This document shows positions 1-9,373 of a stretch of 64,000 bases of DNA, piece by piece. This DNA is from Pseudomonas sp. CBZ-4 (GTDB taxonomy: Bacteria; Pseudomonadota; Gammaproteobacteria; Pseudomonadales; Pseudomonadaceae): contig NZ_ANNV01000006.1 in the NCBI RefSeq assembly GCF_000346755.1, forward strand, positions 1-64,000, written 5' to 3'. The number at the start of each line of letters is the position of its first letter. Position 1 is the first letter of the stretch. The position numbers were made by a program, and so were the translations under genes. The notes beneath the pieces are model-generated. The model made no database searches and was not told the DNA's origin. It saw nothing but the letters and a program-made list of their open reading frames with translations.

Positions 1-20
1 TTGGGAGCGCTGCGCACTCC

Positions 21-44
21 AGCGGGAGCAAGCTCCCTCGCCAC
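21..44. repeat. REP-type repeat, single copy
   Basis: The stretch AGCGGGAGCAAGCTCCCTCG followed by CCAC is the reverse complement of the Pseudomonas intergenic repeat GTGGCGAGGGAGCTTGCTCC. It contains its own short dyad (GGGAGCAAGCTCCC). It lies in the upstream region of the RarD-like gene, so the open frame that runs through it is not coding. Recognition is from memory of the repeat family. Confidence 0.6.
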
Positions 45-180
45 GATCACCTCCTTGCCACAGCAACAGGGCGGCGTGAGAAATTTTCCTGAAAAGCGCC
101 CCAAAACAGCGCAACCCTCTCACGCCAAAAGCTCCATAATCCCCTCCTCTCTTGTATCAATCGGTTTTCGCGAGGACTGC

Positions 181-1062
181 GTGTCTAAAGGTGTGGTGTT
201 ATCGGTTTTGGCCTCGGTGTTGTTTGCCGTGATGTATTACTTCACATCACTGCTCACGCCCTTGAGCGGCCTGGAAATTTTTGGCTGGCGCATGCTGCTG
301 ACCGTGCCGTGCATGACGGTGTTCATGGTTGTCAGCGGCGAATGGCGACGGGTGTGGGAACTGCTGCAAGTGCTGGCGGCCACGCCGAAGCTGATTGCGG
401 GCGTGCTGGTGTCTTCAGCCTTGCTGGGGGTGCAGTTGTGGTTGTTCATGTGGGCACCGCTAAACGGTCGCAGCCTGGATGTGTCGGTGGGGTACTTCCT
501 GTTGCCGCTGACGATGGTGCTGACCGGGCGCCTGGTATGGGGTGAGCGACTGTCACGCCTGCAACAGGTGGCGGTGTTTTTTGCCGGCCTTGGGGTGCTG
601 AACGAGTTGTACCAGGCCGGTGGTTTTTCCTGGGCAACGCTGGTGGTGATCATCGGTTACCCGGTGTATTTCGTGGTGCGCAAATACCTCAAGACCGACC
701 ACCTGGGCGGGCTCTGGCTGGACATGGCGCTGATGTTGCCGGTGGCGTGGTGGTTTGTGCAAAGCGGCGAGCAGGGGTTTGCCGTGCTGGATATCCATCC
801 CAAGCTGTATGCCTTGATTCCAACGCTGGGGGTTATCAGTGCGTCGGCGCTGGTGAGCTACATCATTGCCAGTCGTTTGCTGGCGTTCAGCTTGTTCGGC
901 TTGCTCAGTTATGTCGAACCGGTGCTGTTGCTGGGGGTGGCACTGTTGTTGGGTGAAGGGATCAAAGCTGGCGAATGGCTGACCTATATCCCGATCTGGC
1001 TGGCGGTGATGGTGTTGGTGTATGAGGGTTTCAAGCATCTGGTGCGTCAGCGCAGGACTTGA
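181..1062 (+). CDS. rarD: RarD-like DMT-family permease
   Basis: A 293-residue inner-membrane protein with about ten hydrophobic segments, the usual EamA/RarD length. The order of segments and blocks such as GYFLLPL, LxGERLS and a C-terminal basic tail match E. coli RarD, which is named for chloramphenicol sensitivity but whose substrate is not established. The frame is open from base 1, but that part contains a REP repeat. I prefer the GTG at 181, preceded by GAGGA five bases upstream and followed directly by MSKGVVLSVL-type membrane sequence. The gene stands alone; the next gene is convergent. Exact substrate cannot be told from sequence. Confidence 0.8.
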   Translation: MSKGVVLSVLASVLFAVMYYFTSLLTPLSGLEIFGWRMLLTVPCMTVFMVVSGEWRRVWELLQVLAATPKLIAGVLVSSALLGVQLWLFMWAPLNGRSLDVSVGYFLLPLTMVLTGRLVWGERLSRLQQVAVFFAGLGVLNELYQAGGFSWATLVVIIGYPVYFVVRKYLKTDHLGGLWLDMALMLPVAWWFVQSGEQGFAVLDIHPKLYALIPTLGVISASALVSYIIASRLLAFSLFGLLSYVEPVLLLGVALLLGEGIKAGEWLTYIPIWLAVMVLVYEGFKHLVRQRRT

Positions 1063-1101
1063 TGGGAGTTGAAACGGGGCGTCCGTACCCCTTTTACAGG
1101 T

Positions 1102-2307
1102 TTACTCAGTCACTTTGGTATCGGTGTCAGGGGCAGGTGGGCCATGTTTTTCCAGGATGTCTGCGAATGTGTCCAGATTGTCCCTGACAGTACCGTACCG
1201 GGGGATCCGGCTTTGGATTTCACCGCCCACCTTTTCAAGCCACTTGTCCATCGCTTCCTTGCCTACGCCAAAAAGCTTGCCCAGTCGGTTGTCATGGTTC
1301 AATTGCAGTAACGTGCCTTTGGCCGGATTCTTGACGATTTCTTCAATGGAGTGGGCAATGTCCGAAGGCACGCCGAACACGATCAATGCGGTTGCCAGCC
1401 CTTCCCCGGGGTTTCGTAGCTGCCTGATGAACTCGTGAAACATCCCCGCCAGATTATTGGCCCCGACATTGTCCATAGATTGGCCTTGGATCCGGCGGAC
1501 CCACTGTTTCAGCGTCATCGGCACGAGTGGAGCATCACTGTTGTTCAGCCCGTTTCGTACAAAATAAAACCTGTTTTTGCCGCTGCTTCCAAGCAGGTTT
1601 CCGCACGGGTCGTACTTGTAGACCACTTCTGTCCCATCCTTCAAATACCCTTTGTAGGTTGGCTGCCCCCGCTCGTCGAACGCCTTGAGAGATGTATTGC
1701 GCACCCCCCTGACGGGCACAGGCGGCACGGTGATGTCTTTATTCAAGCGGGTGAAAATGTCGCCTTTTTCATATCCGTAGCTTCCGACCACGGCGTTGAT
1801 ATCGTTAGCTGCAAACTGAGCCAGGGTCTCCTTGACCCTGGGTCTGCTCTGCTGCGCGAAATGGGCTGCAAACTTTTCCTGCTTCTCGGGATCATCGGCT
1901 TGTTCCTTGACCCAGGCGGTCATCTCTTCACGCGTGTTGAATTCGTGAAAGGATGGCCCTGGTTCCTCGGGTACATACAATAAGAAGTTCGTACCTTCGG
2001 CGCTGGGTGGTACGCGCTTGATCACCGCGATGTCTTTGGCCTGCAAACCGTCCACCGCAAAAGTCGAAACCTGCATGCCAGGCGTGCCTTGAGCGTTGCG
2101 CGTCAATGACCCATCGGCCAGTTCTCGCCCTTTGGCACTCAAAGTGCCATCCCGAAATTCCGATTGAATCGTGTCCATGAATGTATTGCGCGCGTTGTTG
2201 GCGGCCTGCCAACCCTCGGTAAACACGATAGTGCCCTTTGGGCGGATGGGCTCACTGTGCACTTGTGGGCCAAACCAAGAGGTTGGTGCGGAGGTGATTG
2301 TGTTCAT
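1102..2307 (-). CDS. orphan protein, possibly DUF6543 (dermonecrotic-toxin-like) family
   Basis: A 401-residue soluble protein without signal peptide or membrane segments. Residues about 75-165 (a V-TF-V stretch, then LLYVPEEPGPSFHEF, then a charged helix ending in FAAHF) resemble blocks I associate with DUF6543, a domain common in large Pseudomonas dermonecrotic-toxin-like proteins, usually over 1000 residues. Here only a short version exists with no recognisable effector domain. Towards the C-terminus an amphipathic helix region (about 290-330) and a basic segment are seen. It is monocistronic and followed convergently by the RarD-like gene. The family call is from remembered motif similarity only; it could simply be an uncharacterised effector-like protein. 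Confidence 0.5.
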   Translation of the reverse strand: MNTITSAPTSWFGPQVHSEPIRPKGTIVFTEGWQAANNARNTFMDTIQSEFRDGTLSAKGRELADGSLTRNAQGTPGMQVSTFAVDGLQAKDIAVIKRVPPSAEGTNFLLYVPEEPGPSFHEFNTREEMTAWVKEQADDPEKQEKFAAHFAQQSRPRVKETLAQFAANDINAVVGSYGYEKGDIFTRLNKDITVPPVPVRGVRNTSLKAFDERGQPTYKGYLKDGTEVVYKYDPCGNLLGSSGKNRFYFVRNGLNNSDAPLVPMTLKQWVRRIQGQSMDNVGANNLAGMFHEFIRQLRNPGEGLATALIVFGVPSDIAHSIEEIVKNPAKGTLLQLNHDNRLGKLFGVGKEAMDKWLEKVGGEIQSRIPRYGTVRDNLDTFADILEKHGPPAPDTDTKVTE

Positions 2308-2401
2308 AACGAAGATCTCTTGTCAGCGGGGCAGGTTGATTCCTGCTGCCCTGCCATCTTTGTGATCCACAATCTCGCCACCGTTCCATCCCGGAAAGCA
2401 G

Positions 2402-2436
2402 AAAGCCCGGCAGAGGGTGTCCTCTACCGGGCTTTT
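2402..2436 (-). terminator. intrinsic terminator after hpd
   Basis: The arms AAAGCCCGGCAGAGG and CCTCTACCGGGCTTTTT form a stem of about 13 base pairs with a very short loop. It sits between the hpd stop codon and the start of the next minus-strand gene. The longer T-run is on the plus strand, so it may act in both directions. Confidence 0.8.
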
Positions 2437-2452
2437 TCATCGTTGAAAACCG

Positions 2453-3529
2453 TCAGTCAGCCGTCAACACACCACGACGCACCTGGTCACGCTCGATGGA
2501 CTCGAACAACGCCTTGAAGTTGCCCTCGCCAAACCCATCGTCGCCCTTGCGCTGGATGAATTCGAAGAACACCGGGCCCATGAGGGTTTCCGAGAAGATC
2601 TGCAACAGCAGGCGCTTGTCACCTTCGATGGACGAACCGTCCAGCAAGATGCCGCGTGCCTGCAACTGGTCCACCGGCTCGCCGTGGTCTGGCAGGCGGC
2701 CTTCGAGCATTTCGTAGTAGGTGTCTGGCGGCGCGGTCATGAAGCGCATGCCGATCTTCTTCAGCGCGTCCCAGGTCTTGACCAGGTCTTCGGTGAGGAA
2801 CGCCACGTGCTGGATGCCCTCCCCGTTGAACTGCATCAGGAACTCTTCGATCTGGCCCGCGCCCTTGGACGATTCTTCGTTGAGCGGGATGCGGATCATG
2901 CCGTCCGGCGCGCTCATGGCCTTGGAGGTCAGGCCGGTGTATTCGCCCTTGATGTCGAAGTAGCGCGCTTCACGGAAGTTGAACAGTTTTTCGTAGAAGT
3001 TGGCCCAATAGGCCATGCGCCCGCGGTACACGTTGTGGGTCAGGTGGTCGATGACCTTGAGGCCGGCGCCTTGCGGGTTGCGGTCCACGCCTTCGATGAA
3101 CACGAAGTCGATGTCATAGATCGAGCTGCCTTCGCCGAAACGGTCGATCAGGTACAGCGGCGCGCCGCCGATGCCCTTGATGGCGGGCAGGTTCAGTTCC
3201 ATCGGCCCGGTTTCGATATGGATCGGCTGGGCGCCCAGCTCGAGCGCGCGGTTGTAAGCCTGTTGCGAGTCCTTGACGCGGAACGCCATGCCACACACTG
3301 ACGGGCCGTGTTCAGCGGCAAAGTAGGAGGCGATGCTGTTGGGCTCGTTGTTGAGGATCAGGTTGATCTCGCCCTGGCGATACAGGTGGACGTTCTTGGA
3401 GCGGTGGGTCGCGACCTTGGTGAAACCCATGATCTCGAAGATCGGCTCCAGGGTACCTGGCGTCGGCGAGGCGAACTCGATGAATTCAAAGCCCATCAGG
3501 CCCATTGGGTTTTCGTATAGATCTGCCAT
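2453..3529 (-). CDS. hpd: 4-hydroxyphenylpyruvate dioxygenase
   Basis: A 358-residue enzyme, exactly the length of the well-studied Pseudomonas fluorescens enzyme. It converts 4-hydroxyphenylpyruvate to homogentisate in tyrosine catabolism using Fe(II) and O2. The facial triad is visible: His in the block [10 protein letters not shown] (near 161), His in [12 protein letters not shown] (near 240) and Glu in [20 protein letters not shown] (near 322). Two vicinal-oxygen-chelate halves are evident. It is transcribed alone from the 245-bp gap at 3530-3774 and is followed by a strong terminator. No homogentisate pathway genes are adjacent. Confidence 0.97.
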   Translation of the reverse strand: MADLYENPMGLMGFEFIEFASPTPGTLEPIFEIMGFTKVATHRSKNVHLYRQGEINLILNNEPNSIASYFAAEHGPSVCGMAFRVKDSQQAYNRALELGAQPIHIETGPMELNLPAIKGIGGAPLYLIDRFGEGSSIYDIDFVFIEGVDRNPQGAGLKVIDHLTHNVYRGRMAYWANFYEKLFNFREARYFDIKGEYTGLTSKAMSAPDGMIRIPLNEESSKGAGQIEEFLMQFNGEGIQHVAFLTEDLVKTWDALKKIGMRFMTAPPDTYYEMLEGRLPDHGEPVDQLQARGILLDGSSIEGDKRLLLQIFSETLMGPVFFEFIQRKGDDGFGEGNFKALFESIERDQVRRGVLTAD

Positions 3530-3774
3530 GGTGGCACCTCATCATTCTTGTAATAAACACAGGGTTAATTGCGAGCAAGGATGAGGTCGGATGGCGGCGC
3601 ACAGGAAAGGCCTCGCACAGTGCGGGCGAGGAAGTCACCAAAGATGAGGGGGGAGCCCAGTAGCTTCATGATTGCATCAGTCTCTGACGGCCGAGGCTTG
3701 CGTGAGCGCAAGTCCATATTCTTGTATGCGTAAATCGATTCTACACAGCGTAACCGTATTTGTCCGTACTCTTA

Positions 3775-4698
3775 TCAAATCCCCATCGGCCTGGCCTGCG
3801 CAAGGGGTTTATTGCACAGGTAGATACCGAGCAGGATCACCGCACCGCCGCCGAGCATCGGCCAGGTCAACGGCTCACCCAGCAACAACGCACCGCAGAC
3901 CACTGCGGTCAGCGGGTTCAGTGCGATGAACACGCCGGCGCGGGTGGCACCGATACGACGCAGCCCATCGTAGTAACCGATATACGCCAGGGCCGAGCCC
4001 AGCACACCGAGGTACAGCAGGCTGAACACCTGGGGCGAATGAATCGCACTGAGCCCTTCCACGGTCAAGCGCCCCGTGGCCAGCGTGGTGAACACCAGCA
4101 TGGCCGTGCCCAGCAGAATCGACCACGTCACTGTCTGCAGGGGCCCCAGGCTGTGGTTCAGCCCTCGTGAAAACAGCGAGTACACGCCCCACCCCACCAC
4201 GCAGCCGAAAATCAACAGATCACCCCGCCAGGCCTGCGCACTGCCTTGCAGCAATTGCGGGTTGCGACTGACGATCACAGTCGCAGCGCCGCCCAGGCAC
4301 AGGGCAATGCCCAGCCACTTGGCCCGGCTGAAACGCTCCTTGAACAGCAGCCAGGATGCCAGCCCGATCACGGCGGGATTCAACGCGACAATCAGCGACG
4401 CCCGCGACGCATTGATGGACTGCAAGCCATAGAAAAAACACAGGTTGTAGGCATAGATCCCGCAGAAGCCCAACAACGCCAGCCGCAACAGTTGCGCCGG
4501 GGTCGGGCACACCAGGGGGATGCGCGCAAAACCCATGAACAACACCAACGCCAGGCTGGCCGCGACAAAGCGCAGGCTGGCCGCCAGCAGCGGATCGACA
4601 CTCGCCGCCAGGTAACGACCGGCGACAAAAGTGCCGCCCCAGATCATCGTCACGGCCGCGAGCTTCCAATAGGTGCGGTGGTCTGCGGACAATTTCAT
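3775..4698 (-). CDS. EamA-family (DMT) transporter
   Basis: A 307-residue protein with about ten transmembrane helices in two EamA repeats. Diagnostic stretches are the N-terminal MIWGGTFVAGRYLA and the second-repeat segments around ASRASLIVALNPAV and RAGVFIALNPLTAV, typical of drug/metabolite exporters. The ATG at 4698 is chosen; the codon before it is TTG. The gene diverges from a LysR regulator with only 77 bp between start codons, so it is probably that regulator's target. Substrate unknown. Confidence 0.85.
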   Translation of the reverse strand: MKLSADHRTYWKLAAVTMIWGGTFVAGRYLAASVDPLLAASLRFVAASLALVLFMGFARIPLVCPTPAQLLRLALLGFCGIYAYNLCFFYGLQSINASRASLIVALNPAVIGLASWLLFKERFSRAKWLGIALCLGGAATVIVSRNPQLLQGSAQAWRGDLLIFGCVVGWGVYSLFSRGLNHSLGPLQTVTWSILLGTAMLVFTTLATGRLTVEGLSAIHSPQVFSLLYLGVLGSALAYIGYYDGLRRIGATRAGVFIALNPLTAVVCGALLLGEPLTWPMLGGGAVILLGIYLCNKPLAQARPMGI

Positions 4699-4775
4699 CA
4701 ATAAATGCTCGGGTGATGGAAGGACTGGCGTATTCTTCGACTAATACCCGATCATCGTAAAATGAGTAATTGCTC

Positions 4776-5657
4776 ATGACCCTGACCCAACTTGAAATCT
4801 TTTCCCTGGTGGCCGAGCTGCAAGGTTTTACCAGTGCGGCCCATCGCCTGGGGATCGGCCAATCGGCGGTCTCCCACGCCATCAAGGCGCTGGAACAGGA
4901 ATGGGGGGTGGAAGTGTTCCGCCGTCACCAGTCCCAGGTAGAACTCAGTGACATCGGCCAGCAACTGCTGCTGCGCGCCCGGGCCATACTCGGCCTGGCC
5001 AACACCCTGCAACAGGAGGCCGCCGATGCCCGCGGGATGAAACGCGGCACGTTGCGCATCGGCTCCTTCGGGCCCACGTCGTCCAATCGGTTGCTGCCAC
5101 CGGTCCTGGCACATTTTCGCCAGGCGTATCCGGGGATCGAGGTGCATATCGATGAGGGCCCGGATCGCCAGGTGATGCAATGGCTGGACGAGCGGCGCAT
5201 CGACGTCGGGTTTGTGGTGCTGGAGCAGGAGCGTTTCGACACGTTTGCGCTGTTCGAGGATCAGTTGGTGGCGCTGTTGCCTGCCGATCATCCGCTGGCA
5301 TCTCGCCCGGCCATTGCCCTGGACGCGTTGTGCGACGACCCTTTTATCCTGACCGAAGCCGGCTCGGCCGAACTGGTGGTTCGGGTGTTCAACAACGCAC
5401 GGCTGGTGCCGAAAGTGCGTTTTCGCTGTGCTCAGTTGTTGAGTACCCTTGAAGCGGTGAGCCGGGGCGACGGTGTGAGTCTGGTGGCCGAGGGGTCGTT
5501 GCCTGAACTGGCGGACCCACGCTACGTGTCCCGCCCTCTGGCCCCGGCAATCGTTCGCCCCATCGGGCTGGCGGTACTGGACCGGCGTCAGTCATCACCG
5601 GCGACCCTGGCGTTTATCGAAGTGGCGCAGCGTGTTCACAGCCGCGGCTTGTCGTGA
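4776..5657 (+). CDS. LysR-family transcriptional regulator
   Basis: A 293-residue protein with the standard LysR layout: a winged helix-turn-helix in residues 1-60 (MTLTQLEIFSLVAELQGFTS, then AAHRLGIGQSAVSHAIKALE) and a periplasmic-binding-like effector domain. The ATG at 4776 starts the canonical N-terminus; the upstream in-frame TTG would add two residues. It is divergent from the EamA exporter and likely controls it. The effector is unknown. Confidence 0.88.
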   Translation: MTLTQLEIFSLVAELQGFTSAAHRLGIGQSAVSHAIKALEQEWGVEVFRRHQSQVELSDIGQQLLLRARAILGLANTLQQEAADARGMKRGTLRIGSFGPTSSNRLLPPVLAHFRQAYPGIEVHIDEGPDRQVMQWLDERRIDVGFVVLEQERFDTFALFEDQLVALLPADHPLASRPAIALDALCDDPFILTEAGSAELVVRVFNNARLVPKVRFRCAQLLSTLEAVSRGDGVSLVAEGSLPELADPRYVSRPLAPAIVRPIGLAVLDRRQSSPATLAFIEVAQRVHSRGLS

Positions 5658-5809
5658 AAGGTAGGGTTAGGCGTCAGGTAACTATTCTGACGGCGCCTAC
5701 TGACCGAACGGCTAGGTAGGGCAAGCTAATTCCAGCCCGGCCAACTATCATCGAATCAAGCTGATTTGCCCTCCGGCGTTTTTTCATACTGCAACAGGCC
5801 GTGCCCCCC

Positions 5810-7351
5810 ATGCCCCTGACTCTCAACGGCCCGCGAAACCGCGCCAGCCGCTACCTGATCACCTCCCTCAGTGCCGTGTTGCCAATCGCCCTGGGCGTGG
5901 TGATCTTGTACTGGCAAGCCGAACGCAGCCTCACACAAAGCACCGCGCAAACCGCCCAGGAAGCCGTACGCCAATTCGACCTGATGCTCGACAACACGGC
6001 CCTCGCCGCCCAGGCCCTGCTGCCACTGGCGGGCCAGCCGTGTGACAGTGCTGCGCAACTGGCACTGCGCGAACAGGTCACGCGCCGGCCATTTGTGCGC
6101 GCAACCACCTTGTCCTGGCAGAAGAACATCTATTGCAGCTCACTGTTTGGTGATGCCTACGAATCGAAGGTCAACCCGGAGGACTACGTGGATGGCCGCC
6201 TGTGGCTGATGAATGGCAACCCGGTCACGCCCGATACCGCATTGCTGGTTTATCGGCTGGTCGAGGGTGATAAAGCGGCATTTGCCTCGATTGACGGCTA
6301 CCACCTGACCAACGCCCTGCGCCTGATCAGCCGCTACGCGCAGTTGGTCTTGCAAGTAGGCCCGCACTGGCTGGGGGCTGGTGGCAAGGTACAGGACACC
6401 ACCGTGCCGAAGTTTGCCGTGGCCCATCAGCACTTGGCCTCGACGCGCTACGATTACAGCGTGGAAGCCGGTATGCCGGCAGGCGAAGTATGGCGTTACA
6501 TGGAGGCCCGATACCCGGGTTTCTTCAGCCTGCTGGTGTTCTTCGGCGTACTCGCCGGCCTGCTCGCGCACTGGCTGCAAAAGCGCTCTTCGGCGCCGAC
6601 CCATGAACTGCAACGGGCCTTGGCCGCGAACGAATTCATTCCCTATTTCCAGCCGGTCGTGCGGGGCGACACCCGCGAATGGGCCGGCTGTGAAGTCTTG
6701 ATGCGCTGGCAACATCCAAAGGAAGGCCTCGTACGCCCGGACTTGTTTATTCCTTTGGCCGAGCATTCCGGCCTGATCGTCCCCATGACCCGCTCGTTGC
6801 TGCGCCAGACCGCTGCGCAACTGGCGCCCCACGCCGCGCGCTTCCGCCCGGGGTTCCACATCGGCGTGAACATCACCGCACGCCATTGCCAGGACTTGGA
6901 CCTGGTGCAGGATTGCCGTGAGTTTCTCGCCGCCTTCGCGCCTGGCCAGGTCACGTTGGTGCTGGAGTTGACCGAACGCGAATTGATCACGCCGACCGAT
7001 ATCACCCGCCAGCTGTTCGATGCCCTGCACCAATTAGGGGTGTTGATCGCCATTGATGACTTCGGCACCGGCCATTCAAGCTTGGGTTACTTGCGCAACT
7101 TCAATGTCGATTACTTGAAAATCGATCAAAGCTTTGTCGCCATGATCGGTGTCGATGCACTCTCGCGGCATATTCTGGACAGCATCATCGAATTATCCGG
7201 CAAGCTCGACCTGGGCATAGTCGCAGAAGGCGTGGAAACAGTGGAGCAGTGCGAGTACCTGGCAGCACAAGGCGTGGATTTCCTACAGGGCTATCTGTTC
7301 GGCCGGCCGTTACCTTGCAATGAGTTCACTGCGTCCCTGGCGAGCCATTGA
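5810..7351 (+). CDS. membrane EAL phosphodiesterase with CSS-type sensor
   Basis: A 513-residue c-di-GMP phosphodiesterase. An N-terminal membrane helix, a periplasmic region of about 200 residues containing CDS and YCSS blocks (the CSS motif thought to be redox-controlled by DsbA/DsbB), a second helix (FSLLVFFGVLAGLLAHWL), then an EAL domain. The signature glutamate is in EVLMRW (EVL in place of EAL, which many active enzymes tolerate), and the downstream NITARH, ELTE, IDDFGTGHSS and VAEGVET blocks are all present, so activity is expected. A GTG three codons upstream (5801) is an alternative start. Monocistronic. Confidence 0.9.
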   Translation: MPLTLNGPRNRASRYLITSLSAVLPIALGVVILYWQAERSLTQSTAQTAQEAVRQFDLMLDNTALAAQALLPLAGQPCDSAAQLALREQVTRRPFVRATTLSWQKNIYCSSLFGDAYESKVNPEDYVDGRLWLMNGNPVTPDTALLVYRLVEGDKAAFASIDGYHLTNALRLISRYAQLVLQVGPHWLGAGGKVQDTTVPKFAVAHQHLASTRYDYSVEAGMPAGEVWRYMEARYPGFFSLLVFFGVLAGLLAHWLQKRSSAPTHELQRALAANEFIPYFQPVVRGDTREWAGCEVLMRWQHPKEGLVRPDLFIPLAEHSGLIVPMTRSLLRQTAAQLAPHAARFRPGFHIGVNITARHCQDLDLVQDCREFLAAFAPGQVTLVLELTERELITPTDITRQLFDALHQLGVLIAIDDFGTGHSSLGYLRNFNVDYLKIDQSFVAMIGVDALSRHILDSIIELSGKLDLGIVAEGVETVEQCEYLAAQGVDFLQGYLFGRPLPCNEFTASLASH

Positions 7352-7401
7352 ATAGCCACGGACTAACATCATGAAATAATCTTGTTCAGACAAAGACGTT
7401 A

Positions 7402-7430
7402 TTTACTCTCGGCGGATTAACTACTACAAT
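7402..7430 (+). promoter_or_regulatory. probable sigma-70 promoter of mvaT
   Basis: TTTACT (7402-7407) and TACAAT (7425-7430) are separated by 17 bases, a good match to the housekeeping consensus. A transcript from here would carry an untranslated leader of roughly 110 bases before the TTG start of the MvaT-type gene. Inferred by eye only. Confidence 0.5.
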
Positions 7431-7547
7431 TTTTTCTGCCGGTGCAAAACACGCAGAAAGGCCTCTTTTTTTGAGCCGCCTTAAAGCTTTGGCTTATAGC
7501 TTTGCCTGCAGTTGATATCAGCCAACTACATAATTGGAGTACAGAAC

Positions 7548-7913
7548 TTGTCCAGACTCGCCGAATTTCGCGCAGCAGAAAAAGCCCTTCAAGAGCAGCT
7601 GGCTCAGCTGGAAACCTTGAAGAATGATGCCGGCCTGAAGAAAGAAATCGAATTTGAAGAAAAGCTTCAAGGGCTGATGAAAAGCTACGGCAAAAGCCTG
7701 CGTGACATCATCTCCATCCTTGATCCGAACCCAGGCAAGGCCGGTGCAGCTGTTGCCGCTGCCCCCAAACAGCGCCGCGCCCGTGTGGTCAAGGTTTACC
7801 ACAACCCGCACACCGGTGAGCTGATCGAGACCAAGGGCGGCAACCACCGCGGCCTTAAAGCCTGGAAAGAACAGTATGGCGCAGCCACTGTAGATTCCTG
7901 GCTGCGCGGCTGA
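7548..7913 (+). CDS. mvaT: MvaT/MvaV family H-NS-like xenogeneic silencer
   Basis: A 121-residue DNA-binding protein. The N-terminal coiled-coil dimerisation region (LAEFRAAEKALQEQLAQLE) and the block LKKEIEFEEKLQGLM are typical of Pseudomonas MvaT. The C-terminal domain carries NPHTGELIETKGGNHRGLKAWK, the AT-hook-like minor-groove binding element. The start is a TTG at 7548, chosen because GGAG lies eight bases upstream and because family members begin with M-S-x-L-x-E-[FY]-R; the longer frame has no support. Such proteins silence AT-rich acquired DNA. A strong terminator follows. Whether it is MvaT, MvaU or MvaV by orthology cannot be decided here. Confidence 0.93.
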   Translation: MSRLAEFRAAEKALQEQLAQLETLKNDAGLKKEIEFEEKLQGLMKSYGKSLRDIISILDPNPGKAGAAVAAAPKQRRARVVKVYHNPHTGELIETKGGNHRGLKAWKEQYGAATVDSWLRG

Positions 7914-7930
7914 TCAGACCGCACCCACAA

Positions 7931-7958
7931 AGAGCCCCGCACATGCGGGGCTTTTTTT
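7931..7958 (+). terminator. intrinsic terminator after mvaT
   Basis: AGCCCCGC and GCGGGGCT form a perfect eight-base-pair stem with a four-base loop, followed by an uninterrupted run of T. It begins 17 bases after the mvaT stop codon. Confidence 0.92.
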
Positions 7959-8021
7959 GCAGGTTCGATAACGAACTTAACTAACAGTTCACTTTGTTCA
8001 AAATCGCCCCCGGCAACGCCC

Positions 8022-8558
8022 TCAAAGTTTCAGGCTGTCGCGCACCGAAGTGACTTCTTCCTTGCTGGCCTCATAGGCTTGCGCCTGCCCGGCATAAGAA
8101 AAAACATAGGCCTTTTCGATATCAACTGCGCCCACCAATGTTTGCGAAAGCACATGCCGCCCGTTCTCGGTAATCACGCAAGTAGTTTCCAGCGCATCAA
8201 GACCGCTCAATGTGGTTGGGTGCATTTTGCTACACACACTTTGATAGCCGCCGTGGGCAAACTCTTTCTGGATGGATTTGCGCATCTCCAGCAATACGCC
8301 TTGAAGATTAACTTTGTGCCCGGGTTCAATCGGAGTAGCGGTCAACTCCATGACCATCAAGGTCGTGCCATTTTCATCGTTCTTGATCGCGCGCTGGCGT
8401 GATACCACGGCGGGCTTTGCCGGTGACTCGCCGTCAGGCACCACTTCCTCGACCTGCCAGCCACTGGGCCAATGAACTTGCGGGTCGGCCGCCAGCACCC
8501 ACGGACTTGCCAGCAGCACACACACAGCGCTCAACAACGGTTTACGAAATTCGATCAT
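8022..8558 (-). CDS. secreted hypothetical protein
   Basis: A 178-residue protein with a clear signal peptide (MIEFRKPLLSAVCVLLASPW, cleavage likely after VLAA). The mature part holds a pair of cysteines (CSKMHPT and TTCVIT) about 20 residues apart that could form a disulphide. Layout and length recall a Pseudomonas periplasmic family of unknown function (possibly DUF4946), but I am not certain. The frame is open far upstream; the ATG at 8558 is chosen because it begins the signal peptide. It is divergent from gloA. Confidence 0.7.
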   Translation of the reverse strand: MIEFRKPLLSAVCVLLASPWVLAADPQVHWPSGWQVEEVVPDGESPAKPAVVSRQRAIKNDENGTTLMVMELTATPIEPGHKVNLQGVLLEMRKSIQKEFAHGGYQSVCSKMHPTTLSGLDALETTCVITENGRHVLSQTLVGAVDIEKAYVFSYAGQAQAYEASKEEVTSVRDSLKL

Positions 8559-8736
8559 TGCGACAAACACCCAAGGTTCCAGCGCCAAAGTTTGAGCCCC
8601 GCCCCCCATGCGCCGCAAGGCCGGCGTGACCTTTTTCATTTGGCGCACTGGCCAGGCCTTGCGTATCATAACCCGGCTGCACGGATGCTTGCCGCAAGCC
8701 AAGGGACCGCTTTGCCCCATTTTTTCTGGAGGGCCC

Positions 8737-9258
8737 ATGAGCCTGCACGAACTGAACACTTTCCCGGGCGTTACCGCCCAACCGGACACCGCCACCTCGA
8801 ACTTCGTGTTCAACCACACCATGTTGCGGGTCAAGGACATCACCAAGTCGCTGGACTTCTACACCCGCGTGCTGGGTTTCTCCCTGGTTGAAAAGCGCGA
8901 TTTCCCGGAAGCGGAATTCAGCCTGTACTTCCTGGCACTGGTGGACAAGTCCCAGATCCCGGCCGATGCGGCCGAGCGCACGCAGTGGATGAAGTCGATC
9001 CCCGGCATCCTGGAACTGACCCACAACCACGGCACCGAAAACGACGCCAGCTTTGCCTACCACAACGGCAACACCGACCCGCGTGGTTTTGGCCATATCT
9101 GCATTTCCGTGCCGGACATCGTTGCCGCTTGCGAGCGTTTCGAAGCCCTGGGCTGTGATTTCCAGAAACGCCTGAGCGATGGCCGCATGAAGAGCCTGGC
9201 GTTTATCAAGGACCCGGATGCGTACTGGGTCGAGATCATCCAGCCAGCGCCCATGTAA
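8737..9258 (+). CDS. gloA: glyoxalase I (lactoylglutathione lyase)
   Basis: A 173-residue enzyme that isomerises the methylglyoxal-glutathione hemithioacetal to S-lactoylglutathione. The blocks FNHTMLRVKDITKSLDFYTR, GILELTHNHG and GFGHICISVPD, and the final DPDAYWVEII carry the expected metal ligands (His, Glu, His, Glu). Length and the long N-terminal arm match the eukaryote-like, zinc-type glyoxalase I found in Pseudomonas. The start has GGAGGG just upstream. A bidirectional terminator follows. Confidence 0.95.
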   Translation: MSLHELNTFPGVTAQPDTATSNFVFNHTMLRVKDITKSLDFYTRVLGFSLVEKRDFPEAEFSLYFLALVDKSQIPADAAERTQWMKSIPGILELTHNHGTENDASFAYHNGNTDPRGFGHICISVPDIVAACERFEALGCDFQKRLSDGRMKSLAFIKDPDAYWVEIIQPAPM

Positions 9259-9286
9259 GTAGGTGGCGTGACGCGGAGCGTCACTG

Positions 9287-9316
9287 GATGCATTCCCACG
9301 CAGAGCGTAGGAACAA
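9287..9316. repeat. short dispersed palindromic repeat
   Basis: GATGCATTCCCACGCAGAGC followed by GTAGGAACAAG is close to a Pseudomonas intergenic repeat of the form GCATTCCCACGC-GAGCGTGGGAA. The dyad arms (TTCCCACG and the slightly diverged CGTAGGAA) are imperfect. It lies between gloA and the terminator. Confidence 0.45.
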
Positions 9317-9324
9317 GCAGGAAT

Positions 9325-9357
9325 AAAAAAACCCCATGATCACTCATGGGGTTTTTC
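9325..9357. terminator. bidirectional terminator between gloA and ahpF
   Basis: ACCCCATGA and TCATGGGGT form a perfect nine-base-pair stem flanked by an A-run on the left and a T-run on the right, so it can terminate the convergent gloA and ahpF transcripts. Confidence 0.92.
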
Positions 9358-9373
9358 ATTTCAGCGGGGCAAC

